This document shows, piece after piece, positions 54,947-63,904 of a DNA stretch of 64,000 bases. The notes below the pieces were generated by a model. It was not told where the DNA came from. It saw only the letters and a list, made by a program, of their open reading frames with translations, and made no database searches. The stretch's first letter is position 1. Every line of letters begins with the position of its first letter. The translations under genes were made by a program, and so were the position numbers. This DNA is from Mycobacterium sp. 852002-51163_SCH5372311 (GTDB lineage: Bacteria > Actinomycetota > Actinomycetes > Mycobacteriales > Mycobacteriaceae): assembly GCF_001667115.1 (NCBI RefSeq), contig NZ_LZIJ01000109.1, positions 1 to 64,000 on the forward strand, read 5' to 3'.

Positions 54947-56243
54947 ATTTCGTTCGCGGGACCGCCGCGCCGTACCAATGACAGGCGAGCAAAGCCAGTT
55001 CAACCTCGAGCCGGTCGGTACCGATCTCGCGCCCGCGCCGGGCAACGGCCCGGCCCACTCGGTACTTGACGGAGTTGAAGTGCATGTTGAGTTCCTCGGC
55101 GGCCAGCTTGTAGCTGCAGCCGCAACCCAGATACACCCGCAGCGTGTCACGTAGCCGCGCGTCGTTATCGGTGTCGGCGGCAAGGTCGCCGAGCACATCG
55201 GCCACCCATTCCCGGATGCCGTCGACGTCGCCGCCGAGTCGCGCGACAACGGACAAGCCGGGGTCGCTGGCCGCGATCACGGTCCGCGTCGAAGAGTTCG
55301 GCTGTTCAGTGACGATCGCGACGGCGCGGGCCTCGGCCGCCTGGCGGTGCGAGTGGCGAAAGCCGTCCACACCGGCACCCATCGTCCCGATTGCCACGCT
55401 GGGCGAGTCCTTCTCGGTCTGGGCGAACCGGCGAATGGTCGCCACGGCGTCGTCAGCCGTCGCCCGATAGGGCAGCCAGCCCCACCCGCTGCTGCGGTCC
55501 GCGGCGACGAACAGCGGGCTCGCGTCGACGCCGGCGGCCTCGCCAAGTTCGCGCAAGAACCTCTGCAGCCGGGGAAGTTCGTCGACTTCGGCGCCCTGGT
55601 CCGGATACCACATGACCAGCCCGACGTGGTGCCAGCGCAGCGGATAGCGGATCGACGTGGTCGCGGCATCGACGTCGATGCTCTTGGTTGCGGCCAGGAT
55701 CTCCCGCACCCGCACGCCGCGAAGCGTGTTCTGATTTTCCAGCCATCGTTCGCGTTCGTCTTCGTAGATCACGACGACCTGCTGCGACATCCAGTCGATG
55801 TAGGCGAATATCGCGGTGCCCATCGCCTCGATCACCGCTACCCGCATCGCGTCCGGGATGTCGATCGCGCGCAATTCGGCGAAGATCAGCTCGGTCATAC
55901 GGCGCTGACCGAGCCGGTAGGCGCGCACCAGCGCATTGACGGGAACCCCATGCTGGGCCAGGCGGCGCGCATATTCCAGCGCCGCGGTGGGCGCCTCGAC
56001 ACGTTCGACCGCAATGTCGTAGCGCATCGCATGCAACATGGTGTCCACGTTGCCCTCGATGCTGGCCCAGAGCAGCTCCATGATGCGCGGGTCACGGCGC
56101 AGATCGGCGATTTGATCCTTCAGGGCAGCATGGATCTCCGACGTCACGTCGGCCAGCCGACCGTGCAGTCGGGCGGCGATGTCGGCGACGTAGCGGCTCA
56201 CCTCGACTTGGGCATCGAGGGTGCCCGGCCGCGGTTTCTCCAC
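54945..56243 (-). CDS. PucR/CdaR-family transcriptional regulator, second of two
   Basis: 432 residues from GTG at 56243 (the frame runs further but is non-family). SEIHAALKDQIADLRRDPRIMELLWASIEGNVDTMLHAMRYDI is the N-terminal RsbR-like helical part, and LRDTLRVYLGCGCSYKLAAEELNMHFNSVKYRVGRAVARRGREI the HTH. It differs from the first PucR in details, so they are old relatives, not a recent duplication. Divergent from the DUF3556 gene (137 bases), its likely target. Confidence 0.88.
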   Translation of the reverse strand: MEKPRPGTLDAQVEVSRYVADIAARLHGRLADVTSEIHAALKDQIADLRRDPRIMELLWASIEGNVDTMLHAMRYDIAVERVEAPTAALEYARRLAQHGVPVNALVRAYRLGQRRMTELIFAELRAIDIPDAMRVAVIEAMGTAIFAYIDWMSQQVVVIYEDERERWLENQNTLRGVRVREILAATKSIDVDAATTSIRYPLRWHHVGLVMWYPDQGAEVDELPRLQRFLRELGEAAGVDASPLFVAADRSSGWGWLPYRATADDAVATIRRFAQTEKDSPSVAIGTMGAGVDGFRHSHRQAAEARAVAIVTEQPNSSTRTVIAASDPGLSVVARLGGDVDGIREWVADVLGDLAADTDNDARLRDTLRVYLGCGCSYKLAAEELNMHFNSVKYRVGRAVARRGREIGTDRLEVELALLACHWYGAAVPRTK

Positions 56244-56380
56244 GCCCTCGACGTTAGCCGCCGCAGTTGTTTTTAGGCGATAACACCGCCGTTCAGGTTT
56301 GTCGGTCAGCGACTGTCTCGCGCGTCCGGGGATTCCTACCGTTAGCGGCACTCTGTCGTCGCAACCAAGGAGCCACCACC

Positions 56381-58183
56381 ATGGCACTCACACAACCTCA
56401 TCTCCCCGCGGTCGATCCGGATGAGTTCTTGCGCAAGCCGCTGATGGAGCGAATGCGCATCCTCGCCGCCGATTGGGCCGAAAACGGCTTCGGCTCACCG
56501 CGCATCGTCCACCTGATCTACATCGTGAAGCTGGTCGTGTTCTTCGCGATCGGCGGCATCACGGTGGCCACGGCGACATCGGGCCTGCCGGCCTTCTGGC
56601 ATGTCACCGAATGGTGGAACCAGCCCATCGTCTACCAGAAAGTCATCCTGTGGACCGTGTTGCTCGAGGCCATCGGCGTCGCCGGATCCTGGGGTCCGCT
56701 GGCCGGCAAGATCAAGCCGATGACCGGTGGCATCTACTTCTGGGCCCGACCGGGCACCATCCGGCTGCGGCCGTGGAAGTGGGTGCCGCTCACCGACGGT
56801 GACCGGCGCACCCGGTTCGACATCGGGCTCTACCTGGCGCTGCTGACCAGCCTGGGCGTTGCCCTGGTCCTGCCGGGCGTGCACAGCGACTCGCTGTCAA
56901 AGATGGTGCCGGACAACATATCCGGGCTGGTCAACCCGGCGCTGCTGGTGGCCCCGATCGCGCTGCTGGTTCTGGTGGGCCTGCGCGACAAGACCATCTT
57001 TCTGGCCGCCCGCGGCGAGCAGTACTTTCCGGCGCTGGTGTTCTTCGCCGTGCTGCCTTTCACCAACATGATCGTCGCGCTGAAGATGCTGATCGTGGTG
57101 GTGTGGGTCGGGGCCGGATTCTCGAAGTTCGGCAAGCACTTTTCCAGCGTGATTCCGCCGATGGTCAGCAACAGCCCCTTCATCCCGTTCAAATGGCTCA
57201 AGCGGGCGCACTACCGGGATTTCCCGCGCGACATGCGGCCGTCGCGGGTGGCGGATTTCATGGCGCACGTCAACGGCACCTTCGTCGAGATCGTCGCCCC
57301 GCTGGTCCTGTTCTTCTCCACCAACAAATGGCTGACGCTGGCCGGGGCGCTGCTCATGGTGGGGTTCCACCTGTTCATCATCTCGACCTTCCCGTTGGCC
57401 GTGCCGCTGGAATGGAACGTCGTATTCGCTTACACCACAGTGTTTTTGTTCCTCGGATTCCCGAATCGGGGCGGATACGCCCCGTGGGACATGACGCCGC
57501 CCTGGCTGGCCGCCGTTATCGCCGCGGGTCTGCTGTTCTTCCCCGTTCTGGGTAACCTGCGGCCGGACAAGGTCTCGTTCCTGCCGTCGCTGCGGCAGTA
57601 CGCGGGCAACTGGGCGTCGGCGGTGTGGGCGTTCGCGCCGGGTGCGGAGGCCAAGCTGGACCGGGTCACCCGCTCGGCGGGGAACCAGGTCGACCAGTTC
57701 ATCGCATTCGGTTACGAACCGCAGTGGGCCGAGATCACCGCGCAGAAGACCATCGCCTGGCGCACCATGCACAGTCAGGGCCGCGGCCTGTTCTCGCTAC
57801 TGGTCAGCCACCTGCCCGACGTCGACACCCGGACCGTGCGGGAAGGCGAGTTCTTGTGCAATTCCCTGATCGGGTTCAACTTCGGCGACGGCCACCTGCA
57901 CAATGAAGACTTGATCCAAGCAGTGCAGCGGCAAGCCGAATTCGATCCGGGCGAGTGTGTCATCGCCTGGGTGGAGTCGGAGGCCGTGGGCAGCGGCGTA
58001 CAGCACTACAAATTGATCGACGCCGCTTTGGGGGTCGTCGAGCGCGGGACCTGGAAGGTGGCCGACGTGGTGGCCGAACAGCCGTGGCTGCCCAACGGCC
58101 CCATTCCGACCCACGTGAGTTGGTCGCTGCGCGACGGGACGGGTTCGTCGCAGCGCGGGAGTGAGCGAGGAGCTCTGGCATGA
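56381..58183 (+). CDS. DUF3556 multi-spanning membrane protein
   Basis: 600 residues. About ten membrane segments in the first 450 residues (e.g. LVVFFAIGGITVATATSGL, LYLALLTSLGVALVLPGV, ALLVAPIALLVLVGL, WLAAVIAAGLLFFPVL), with the family block VIPPMVSNSPFIPFKWLKRAHYRDFPRDMRPSRVADFMAHVNGTFVEI. The C-terminal 150 residues are soluble. Function unknown; mycobacteria carry several paralogues. AAGGAG nine bases before the ATG. Its stop overlaps the oxidoreductase start (ATGA), so the two proteins probably work together, perhaps as membrane scaffold plus redox enzyme. Confidence 0.88.
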   Translation: MALTQPHLPAVDPDEFLRKPLMERMRILAADWAENGFGSPRIVHLIYIVKLVVFFAIGGITVATATSGLPAFWHVTEWWNQPIVYQKVILWTVLLEAIGVAGSWGPLAGKIKPMTGGIYFWARPGTIRLRPWKWVPLTDGDRRTRFDIGLYLALLTSLGVALVLPGVHSDSLSKMVPDNISGLVNPALLVAPIALLVLVGLRDKTIFLAARGEQYFPALVFFAVLPFTNMIVALKMLIVVVWVGAGFSKFGKHFSSVIPPMVSNSPFIPFKWLKRAHYRDFPRDMRPSRVADFMAHVNGTFVEIVAPLVLFFSTNKWLTLAGALLMVGFHLFIISTFPLAVPLEWNVVFAYTTVFLFLGFPNRGGYAPWDMTPPWLAAVIAAGLLFFPVLGNLRPDKVSFLPSLRQYAGNWASAVWAFAPGAEAKLDRVTRSAGNQVDQFIAFGYEPQWAEITAQKTIAWRTMHSQGRGLFSLLVSHLPDVDTRTVREGEFLCNSLIGFNFGDGHLHNEDLIQAVQRQAEFDPGECVIAWVESEAVGSGVQHYKLIDAALGVVERGTWKVADVVAEQPWLPNGPIPTHVSWSLRDGTGSSQRGSERGALA

Positions 58184-59601
58184 GCACAGCAATGGTGGTG
58201 GGCGGCGGGCCTAATGGGCTCGCCGCCGCCATTTTCCTGGCGGCCAAAGGCGTGGAAGTCACCGTGCTGGAGGCCGCCGACGAGGTCGGTGGCGGTGTAC
58301 GCAGCAGCGAAGCGATCATCCCGGGCCTGTTGCACGACCACTGCTCGGCCATCCACCCGATGGCCGTCGGCTCGCAGTTCCTGGCCGAGTTCGACCTGGG
58401 ACGGTACGGGTTGTCGTGGCGCTGGCCGGAGATCGATTGCGTGCACCCGCTCGACGGCGGGTCCGCCGGGGTGCTTTACCGCTCGGTGTCGGAGACCGCC
58501 GCCGGTCTCGGGCGCGACGGGTCGCGGTGGCGATTGGCGTTCGGGTACCCGGCGGCGCGATTCGATGTGTTGAGCGACGACATCATGCGGCCCCTGCTAC
58601 GGCTGCCGCACCATCCGCTGACGTTGGCGCGCTTCGGCGCACCCACCGTGTTGCCGGCGTCGACGTTTGCCCGGCTATTCCGCACCGACGAGGGCCGCGC
58701 GTTGTTCGGAGGCGTTGCGGCCCATGCCTTCCGGCCGCTGCACTACCCGATGACCACGGCCATCGGGATGGGGATCATCGCCGCCGGCCACCGGCACGGC
58801 TGGGCGGTGGCCGAAGGCGGTTCGCAGTCCATCACCCACGCAATGGTGGCGCTGCTGGGAGAACTGGGCGGCAAGATCGAGACCGGCGTCCGGGTCGAGG
58901 CCTTGTCGCAATTGCCGCCGGCGGACGTCACCATGTTCGATCTGGCACCCGGCGCGGTCGCCGGTATTCTCGGCGACCGATTGCCCCGCCGAATTGCGCG
59001 TGCATTCACCAGGTTCCGGCGCGGTCCCGGCGCATTCAAGGTCGACTTCGCCGTCGAGGGCGGCGTGCCGTGGACGAATCCCGACGCTCACCGGGCCGGC
59101 ACGGTGCATCTGGCCGGGACCTACGCCGAACTCGCCGCAACCGAGCGGGACATCCACGCCGGGCGGATGCCCGAGCGGCCGTTCGTGCTGGTTGGGCAGC
59201 AGTATCTGGCCGACCCGCAACGCTCGGTGGGCAATGTCCACCCGGTGTGGAGCTACGCGCATGTCCCCAACGGTTACACCGGCGACGCGACTGAGGCGAT
59301 CACCGCGCAGATCGAGCGGTTCGCGCCCGGCTTCCGGGACCGCGTGGTAGGCCAGGCTGCCCGGACCACGACGCAGATGTCCTCCTACAACCTCAACTAC
59401 GTCGGCGGAGACATCATGACCGGCGCCAAGGACATTCGCCAGCTGACGTTCGGGCCGCGGATCACACTGTCGCCCTACACTATTGGCGTGCCGGGTATGT
59501 ATATCTGCTCGGCAGCCACCCCGCCGGGGCCCGGCGCGCATGGCATGTGCGGCGCCAACGCCGCCCGACTCGCGTTGGGCTACCTCACTTCCCGAAGCTG
59601 A
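58180..59601 (+). CDS. Phytoene-desaturase-like NAD(P)/FAD oxidoreductase
   Basis: 473 residues. The dinucleotide-binding motif VVGGGPNGLAAAIFLAAKGVEVTVLEAADEVGGGVRS is typical; PGMYICSAATPPGPGAHGMCGANAARLAL near the end is the second FAD-binding motif of phytoene-desaturase/carotenoid-cis-trans-isomerase relatives. The substrate is probably a long hydrophobic lipid. Translationally coupled to DUF3556. Ends before an intergenic inverted repeat. Confidence 0.9.
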   Translation: MSTAMVVGGGPNGLAAAIFLAAKGVEVTVLEAADEVGGGVRSSEAIIPGLLHDHCSAIHPMAVGSQFLAEFDLGRYGLSWRWPEIDCVHPLDGGSAGVLYRSVSETAAGLGRDGSRWRLAFGYPAARFDVLSDDIMRPLLRLPHHPLTLARFGAPTVLPASTFARLFRTDEGRALFGGVAAHAFRPLHYPMTTAIGMGIIAAGHRHGWAVAEGGSQSITHAMVALLGELGGKIETGVRVEALSQLPPADVTMFDLAPGAVAGILGDRLPRRIARAFTRFRRGPGAFKVDFAVEGGVPWTNPDAHRAGTVHLAGTYAELAATERDIHAGRMPERPFVLVGQQYLADPQRSVGNVHPVWSYAHVPNGYTGDATEAITAQIERFAPGFRDRVVGQAARTTTQMSSYNLNYVGGDIMTGAKDIRQLTFGPRITLSPYTIGVPGMYICSAATPPGPGAHGMCGANAARLALGYLTSRS

Positions 59602-59610
59602 TGGCATTCA

Positions 59611-59720
59611 GTGTGAACTTACGGCTTTCAGCGTGAATGTAGGGCGCCAATCGGCGCGAATTTTCGCCCAGGTCGCACACCCGACACCAACGATTCACTC
59701 CCAAAGCCGTGGATTCACAA
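59611..59720. repeat. Imperfect inverted repeat with ACGGCTTT core downstream of the oxidoreductase
   Basis: 59611-59638 (GTGTGAACTTACGGCTTTCAG...) and the complement of 59693-59720 agree at 21 of 28 positions. A weaker third AAAGCCGTTG stands at 59743-59752. The interval 59602-59863 has no gene. This looks like a dispersed intergenic element in partial decay. Confidence 0.6.
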
Positions 59721-59863
59721 CCAAAGTCAAGAATCCATTCCGAAAGCCGTTGACTACGAATTCCGGTTCACAGGCACCGCCGACGTGGGTCTTTCAGCCT
59801 AGGCTGCGCCAAATCAGCTGGCGCACGCCAGTTGTCGCGGTAATACGTCGTATCGCCCCTGGC

Positions 59864-60613
59864 TCAGACCGTCAGGTATCCGCCGTCGACGGCGATGGTG
59901 GTGCCGGTGATATAGCGAGCGGCGTCGGTACACAGGAACAGCACCGCTGGTGCGACCTCGCCGGGTAGCCCCATCCGGCCCATCGGGGTGTGCCGCATTT
60001 CCGGTTCAAACAGGTCAGGAATGCTTAGCATGGGGTGCGTCATCCGGGTTTCGATCAGCCCGGGCGCCACGGCGTTGACCCGGATGCCGTCGTCAACCCA
60101 GCGCCGCGCAAGGTTTTTCGTGAAGGCCACCATTCCGGCCTTCGACGAACTATAGGCGGGCACGTTGACCGCAGACACAAACGCCGACATCGACGCGATG
60201 GAGACCACACTGGCTCCCCCGGCGGCGTTGCTGTGCTTGAGCCGCTCGTGACAGGCCATGGTCAAGCGCATATGAGCGAACATGTTGACCGCCACCGAGC
60301 CGGCGTAGCCGTCGGGATCCCACTCGTCCTTGCGCGCCGCGTACGGCCCACCGGCGTTGTTGACCAGAACGTCGAGTTCGCCCAGCGATGCCGCCAGCTC
60401 GTCGATGGCCGCGGTATCCGACATCTGGCATTGCCGGAATAGCATTGCGCTCAAGTCGGTTTCGGGGTAGTCCCCGGCCGACGCGCGGGTACCGGTGACT
60501 GTGACGACAGCGCCCGCTTTGGCGAAGTCGTTGGCGATCGCGTACCCGATGCCGCTGGTCCCGCCAGTCACGAGCACGTTGGTGCCGGTGAAGTCGAAGC
60601 TGACAGTGTTCAT
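59864..60613 (-). CDS. SDR-family oxidoreductase, classical type
   Basis: 249 residues. NVLVTGGTSGIGYAIA, DVLVNNAGG, SIASMSAF and catalytic YSSSKAGMVAFTKNLA (Tyr-x3-Lys), end TGTTIAVDGGYLTV. FabG-like fold binding NAD(P)H; the substrate is unknown. Divergent from the next SDR gene over 216 bases. The ATG at 60613 lacks a strong ribosome site. Confidence 0.9.
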   Translation of the reverse strand: MNTVSFDFTGTNVLVTGGTSGIGYAIANDFAKAGAVVTVTGTRASAGDYPETDLSAMLFRQCQMSDTAAIDELAASLGELDVLVNNAGGPYAARKDEWDPDGYAGSVAVNMFAHMRLTMACHERLKHSNAAGGASVVSIASMSAFVSAVNVPAYSSSKAGMVAFTKNLARRWVDDGIRVNAVAPGLIETRMTHPMLSIPDLFEPEMRHTPMGRMGLPGEVAPAVLFLCTDAARYITGTTIAVDGGYLTV

Positions 60614-60829
60614 TGCGCCCTCAGCTCCCTAACCAACACTGGTCCGGCGGTTACAGGGACCGGGCACCGGTGGCTACCGCGCAGCAGTTAGAGACACCGG
60701 GTGACATCAAGCGCGCCACCGGAGTACCGGTCGCCTCCGCGAGGTCAGCGGCTTCGGGTCGCTCTCGATGAATCCCAACCATCCCGATGTCCTTCGTCTA
60801 GAACCGCAGCCCCTATTGTTCTAGAGGTA

Positions 60830-61621
60830 ATGGCAACACGTTTGCAAGATGTGGGACACCGCGGCCTGGCCGACAAGGTTGCGGTCGTGGTCGGCGGCGC
60901 CACCGGCATCGGCGCGGCGACGGCCGCTCGGCTCGGCGCGGAGGGCTGCCGGGTGGTCGTCGGGGACGTCGCCGCCGACGCGGCGCGACAGACGGCCGCG
61001 GACATCGTCTCGGCGGGCGGAACGGCGACGCATGCCGTCTTCGACCTGGCGGACCCCGCGTCGGTCAGCGAGTTGATTCACTGTGCCACAACCACTTACG
61101 AGGGCGTCGACCTGATGTTCAACGTCGGCGCCGACATGAGCACCATCCGTGCCGACACCGACGTGGTCGACATCGACTTCGAAGTCTGGGACCGGGTGAT
61201 GGCGGTGAACCTGCGCGGGTACGTGGCCGCAATGAAGTACGCCATCCCGTGCATGCTCGCTCGGGGTGAGGGCGCGATCGTCAACATGTCATCGGCGGCC
61301 GCCTTTCAGGGTGAGCCCGCGCGCCCGGCCTACGCCACCGCCAAAGCCGGAATCGGCGCTCTGACAAGGCATGTCGCCTCGAGATGGGGCAAGGAGGCCA
61401 TACGCTGCAACGCCGTCGCGCCCGGGTTCACCGCGACCGAGGCCATCCGATCGGTACCGCAATGGCCGGAGCTGCAGGCCGCAGCCCTGAAACGCATCCG
61501 CGGACCGCGTGTTGGCGAACCCGCCGACATAGCGGCTCTGGTGGCCTTTCTGCTCTCCACCGACGCCGAGTGGATCAACGGCCAGGTCATCAATATCGAC
61601 GGCGGCACCATCCTCCGCTGA
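60830..61621 (+). CDS. SDR-family oxidoreductase, divergent motif
   Basis: 263 residues from ATG at 60830. Cofactor motif VAVVVGGATGIGAATAARLGAEGCRVVVGD, catalytic YATAKAGIGALTRHVASRWG. The usual NNAG is NVGAD, so the strand-4 Asn pair is altered; the Asp in VGDVAAD suggests NAD preference. C-terminus ends GQVINIDGGTILR. Substrate unknown, perhaps a hydroxyacyl compound given the neighbouring 3-hydroxyacyl-CoA dehydrogenase. Confidence 0.88.
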   Translation: MATRLQDVGHRGLADKVAVVVGGATGIGAATAARLGAEGCRVVVGDVAADAARQTAADIVSAGGTATHAVFDLADPASVSELIHCATTTYEGVDLMFNVGADMSTIRADTDVVDIDFEVWDRVMAVNLRGYVAAMKYAIPCMLARGEGAIVNMSSAAAFQGEPARPAYATAKAGIGALTRHVASRWGKEAIRCNAVAPGFTATEAIRSVPQWPELQAAALKRIRGPRVGEPADIAALVAFLLSTDAEWINGQVINIDGGTILR

Positions 61622-61779
61622 CCGACCGGGCAACTCGGCCGTCTGCCGGACGCGGACGCAACGGCCGTTTCGCTGCAGCGGGCATAGCGTCTCGCGAAAA
61701 GCCCTCTTTTCGCGTCCGAGTCGAACTAACATTGTCGCCATATCTCCATGCAGGAGCCCCGCACGAAGATTGGATCAAG

Positions 61780-62028
61780 ATGAAGCGATGGATTCTCAAA
61801 TTTGTCGCCGCGGGTTTGCTGGCTGTTGCCGGTTCGGTGGCAACCGGTGTGGGCATCAGCAATGCCGACACGCTACAGACCGAGGGCAGCTATCCGACGC
61901 ACCAGGCTTGTCAGGATGCCGGCCCCGGCATGAAGGCCACGACGCCGCCGTTCAATTGGAACAACTTCTGGTGTGTTCCTGATCCGCGGGCCGCAGGTCA
62001 CTGGCGCTTGGTTCTCAGCAACGGCTGA
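61780..62028 (+). CDS. Small secreted protein, unknown function
   Basis: 82 residues. A Sec-type signal peptide: MKRW, hydrophobic ILKFVAAGLLAVAGSVATGVG, cleavage probably after SNA (about 30). The mature protein of about 50 residues has two Cys (QACQDAG, FWCVPDP) that can form one disulfide and is rich in Trp, Pro and Gly. No family recognised, though small Cys-containing secreted peptides of this layout are common in mycobacteria. Convergent with the hydroxyacyl-CoA dehydrogenase, 15 bases apart. Confidence 0.75.
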   Translation: MKRWILKFVAAGLLAVAGSVATGVGISNADTLQTEGSYPTHQACQDAGPGMKATTPPFNWNNFWCVPDPRAAGHWRLVLSNG

Positions 62029-62043
62029 CCGTTCCCGGCGAGC

Positions 62044-62910
62044 CTAATACGTATAGAAGCCTTCGCCGGTCTTGAGGCCGAGCTTGCCCGCATCGACATA
62101 CTCCTGCAACAAGTCCCGCACGCTCTTGGGCAGGTACGGGAACTCTTCCGCGTAATGGTTTTCGATGTCGAGCACCACATCCAGGCCGACGATGTCCATC
62201 ATTTGAAATGGCCCGGCGGGCACCCCCCAATTGACCTTGAACATCCCGTCGACATCCTCCGGCCGGGCCACACCTTCGGCGACGACGGCGATGCACTCGC
62301 GCTTGATGGCCGCCCAGACCCGATTGAAGATGAAGCCGGTGCACTCCTTGCGCGCTTCGAAGGGGTGCACACCAAACTCGGGCAGGACGGTCAACAGGGT
62401 GTCCAGCAGGCCGCGGTCGGTCTGGCCGTCCGACATCAGGTCGAGGGCGTTGAACTGCGGGGGCATGTAGAAGTGTGTGTTGCACAAACGTGTTTTGTCG
62501 CGGACGTTTTCGGCCATCAGCCGCGACGGGAACGACGACGAGTTGGTCGCGAAGATGGTGTCGGTCGGCGCGGCCCGGTCGATCTCACCCCACAGCGGAA
62601 TCTTGATGTCGAGCCTTTCCGGGACGGATTCGACCGCAAGCCAGGCGCCGTCCAGCGCCTCTTCCAGCGACGCCACCCCGATTGCCGTACCCATCTCACC
62701 AAAGCCTCTGTCCTGCAAGAGTTTAGGTAGATTCTCAGTCACGTACTGGGTGGCTTCGGCGCGCTGCTCGGCGCGGCGCGCGTAGATCCGCACGGTTCCG
62801 CCGCGGCTCGCCAGCATGAGCGCAATGCGACGGCCCAGGGTTCCCGCCCCGATCACCGCGACGGGGCGGTTGCGGATGTCTTCGAAGGTGTAGGTGTACT
62901 TGCCAGTCAC
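62044..62910 (-). CDS. 3-hydroxyacyl-CoA dehydrogenase family protein
   Basis: 288 residues. NAD motif VAVIGAGTLGRRIALMLASRGGTVRIYARR, LAVESVPERLDIKIPLWGEIDRAAPTDTIFATNSSSFPSRLMAE and THFYMPPQFNALDLM; the C-terminal domain has GFIFNRVWAAIKREC and VDGMFKVNWGVPAGPFQMMDIVGLDVVLDIENHY. Oxidises the 3-hydroxy group of a CoA ester. Could supply or recycle intermediates for the PHA module 9 kb away, but nothing links them beyond proximity. Confidence 0.92.
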   Translation of the reverse strand: MTGKYTYTFEDIRNRPVAVIGAGTLGRRIALMLASRGGTVRIYARRAEQRAEATQYVTENLPKLLQDRGFGEMGTAIGVASLEEALDGAWLAVESVPERLDIKIPLWGEIDRAAPTDTIFATNSSSFPSRLMAENVRDKTRLCNTHFYMPPQFNALDLMSDGQTDRGLLDTLLTVLPEFGVHPFEARKECTGFIFNRVWAAIKRECIAVVAEGVARPEDVDGMFKVNWGVPAGPFQMMDIVGLDVVLDIENHYAEEFPYLPKSVRDLLQEYVDAGKLGLKTGEGFYTY

Positions 62911-63011
62911 ACGAGCATGCTAAGTCGCCGCATTGCGTCCAGGTCCGTAGCGAGGCAACAAAGACTGGTGATCTGTTGTTTTCAACTGACAACATTCGGA
63001 TTCGCCCAGCT

Positions 63012-63074
63012 TCGAGGGTGCGCTGTTGTACCCAAAAATGCGGCGTGTCGATGTACAAACACGCGCGCTCGCGG
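63012..63074. repeat. Dispersed palindromic repeat, copy D (degenerate left arm)
   Basis: The right part (63042-63074) is 33 bases long and differs from copy A (7926-7958) at only three positions, although they are 55 kb apart. The left arm CGAGGGTGCGC is recognisable but mutated. It lies 21 bases downstream of the SRAP gene stop. Confidence 0.75.
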
Positions 63075-63095
63075 GAGGTGGTGCTTCCGCCACCG

Positions 63096-63860
63096 CTAGA
63101 GCAGCGTGATCTGTTCGGGCTCCGCCTCGGCGGGTTCGAGCAACTCGGGCCCGTTGTTGCGCACGTTATTGACCAGCGTGGACACCTGTCGGAGCTCAAT
63201 GTTCCGGACATCCGGCGGGCGGGCCAGCAACTCCGGATCCAGCGCGGCGTCCGGATCCAGCCAGGTATCCCAATCCGCTTCGGACAGCATCAGCGGCATC
63301 CGGTCGTGGATCTCGGCCAGCTCGCCCACCGCGTCGGTGGTGATGATGGTGCAACTCAGCAGCGGTTGAGCGTCCTTGGCCGGTTTCCACACGGACCACA
63401 AGCCCGCCGCGAACAGCGGCTCGCCATCGCTGCGGTACATGTAGAACGGCGTCTTGCGCGACTTCTTACCGGCGGGGGTATCGGGGTTGGCGCGCCATTC
63501 GTAATAGCCGTCCATCGGCACCAGGCAGCGCTTGGATTTTGCACTCGAACGAAACGCCGGCGAGGTGGTGACCTTGTCCGCGCGCGCATTGATCAGCAGC
63601 GGGCCCTTGCCCTCGGGTGCTCCGTCAGCGCCTGCCTTGGCCCACGGCGGGATCAACCCCCAGCGCATGAGCCGCACGCGACGCGTCGCCTCGTCGTCGG
63701 GTTCGCCATGGCGCTTGACCACGGTTGCGACGGTCGCGGTCGGAGCCACGTTGTAATTGGGCTCGGAAGCCCGTTCCGAGGCTCCCGTCGCCTCGTCAAT
63801 CGCCTTGATCTTCTCGGCCAGCAGGGCCGGGTCGGTGGTGACTGCGAAACGTCCGCACAT
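63096..63860 (-). CDS. SRAP-family abasic-site shield protein (YedK/HMCES type, Rv3226c)
   Basis: 254 residues. The ATG at 63860 places the catalytic Cys at position 2 ([11 protein letters not shown]), which after Met removal forms a thiazolidine link with abasic sites in single-stranded [48 protein letters not shown] (Glu) and [10 protein letters not shown] (His) are the other active-site blocks. Protects replication forks from breakage. Divergent from aroA over 44 bases. Confidence 0.95.
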   Translation of the reverse strand: MCGRFAVTTDPALLAEKIKAIDEATGASERASEPNYNVAPTATVATVVKRHGEPDDEATRRVRLMRWGLIPPWAKAGADGAPEGKGPLLINARADKVTTSPAFRSSAKSKRCLVPMDGYYEWRANPDTPAGKKSRKTPFYMYRSDGEPLFAAGLWSVWKPAKDAQPLLSCTIITTDAVGELAEIHDRMPLMLSEADWDTWLDPDAALDPELLARPPDVRNIELRQVSTLVNNVRNNGPELLEPAEAEPEQITLL

Positions 63861-63904
63861 GTCTCCATGGTGGCAGAGCCGGCCGAACAGGCGATGATGG
63901 ACCA

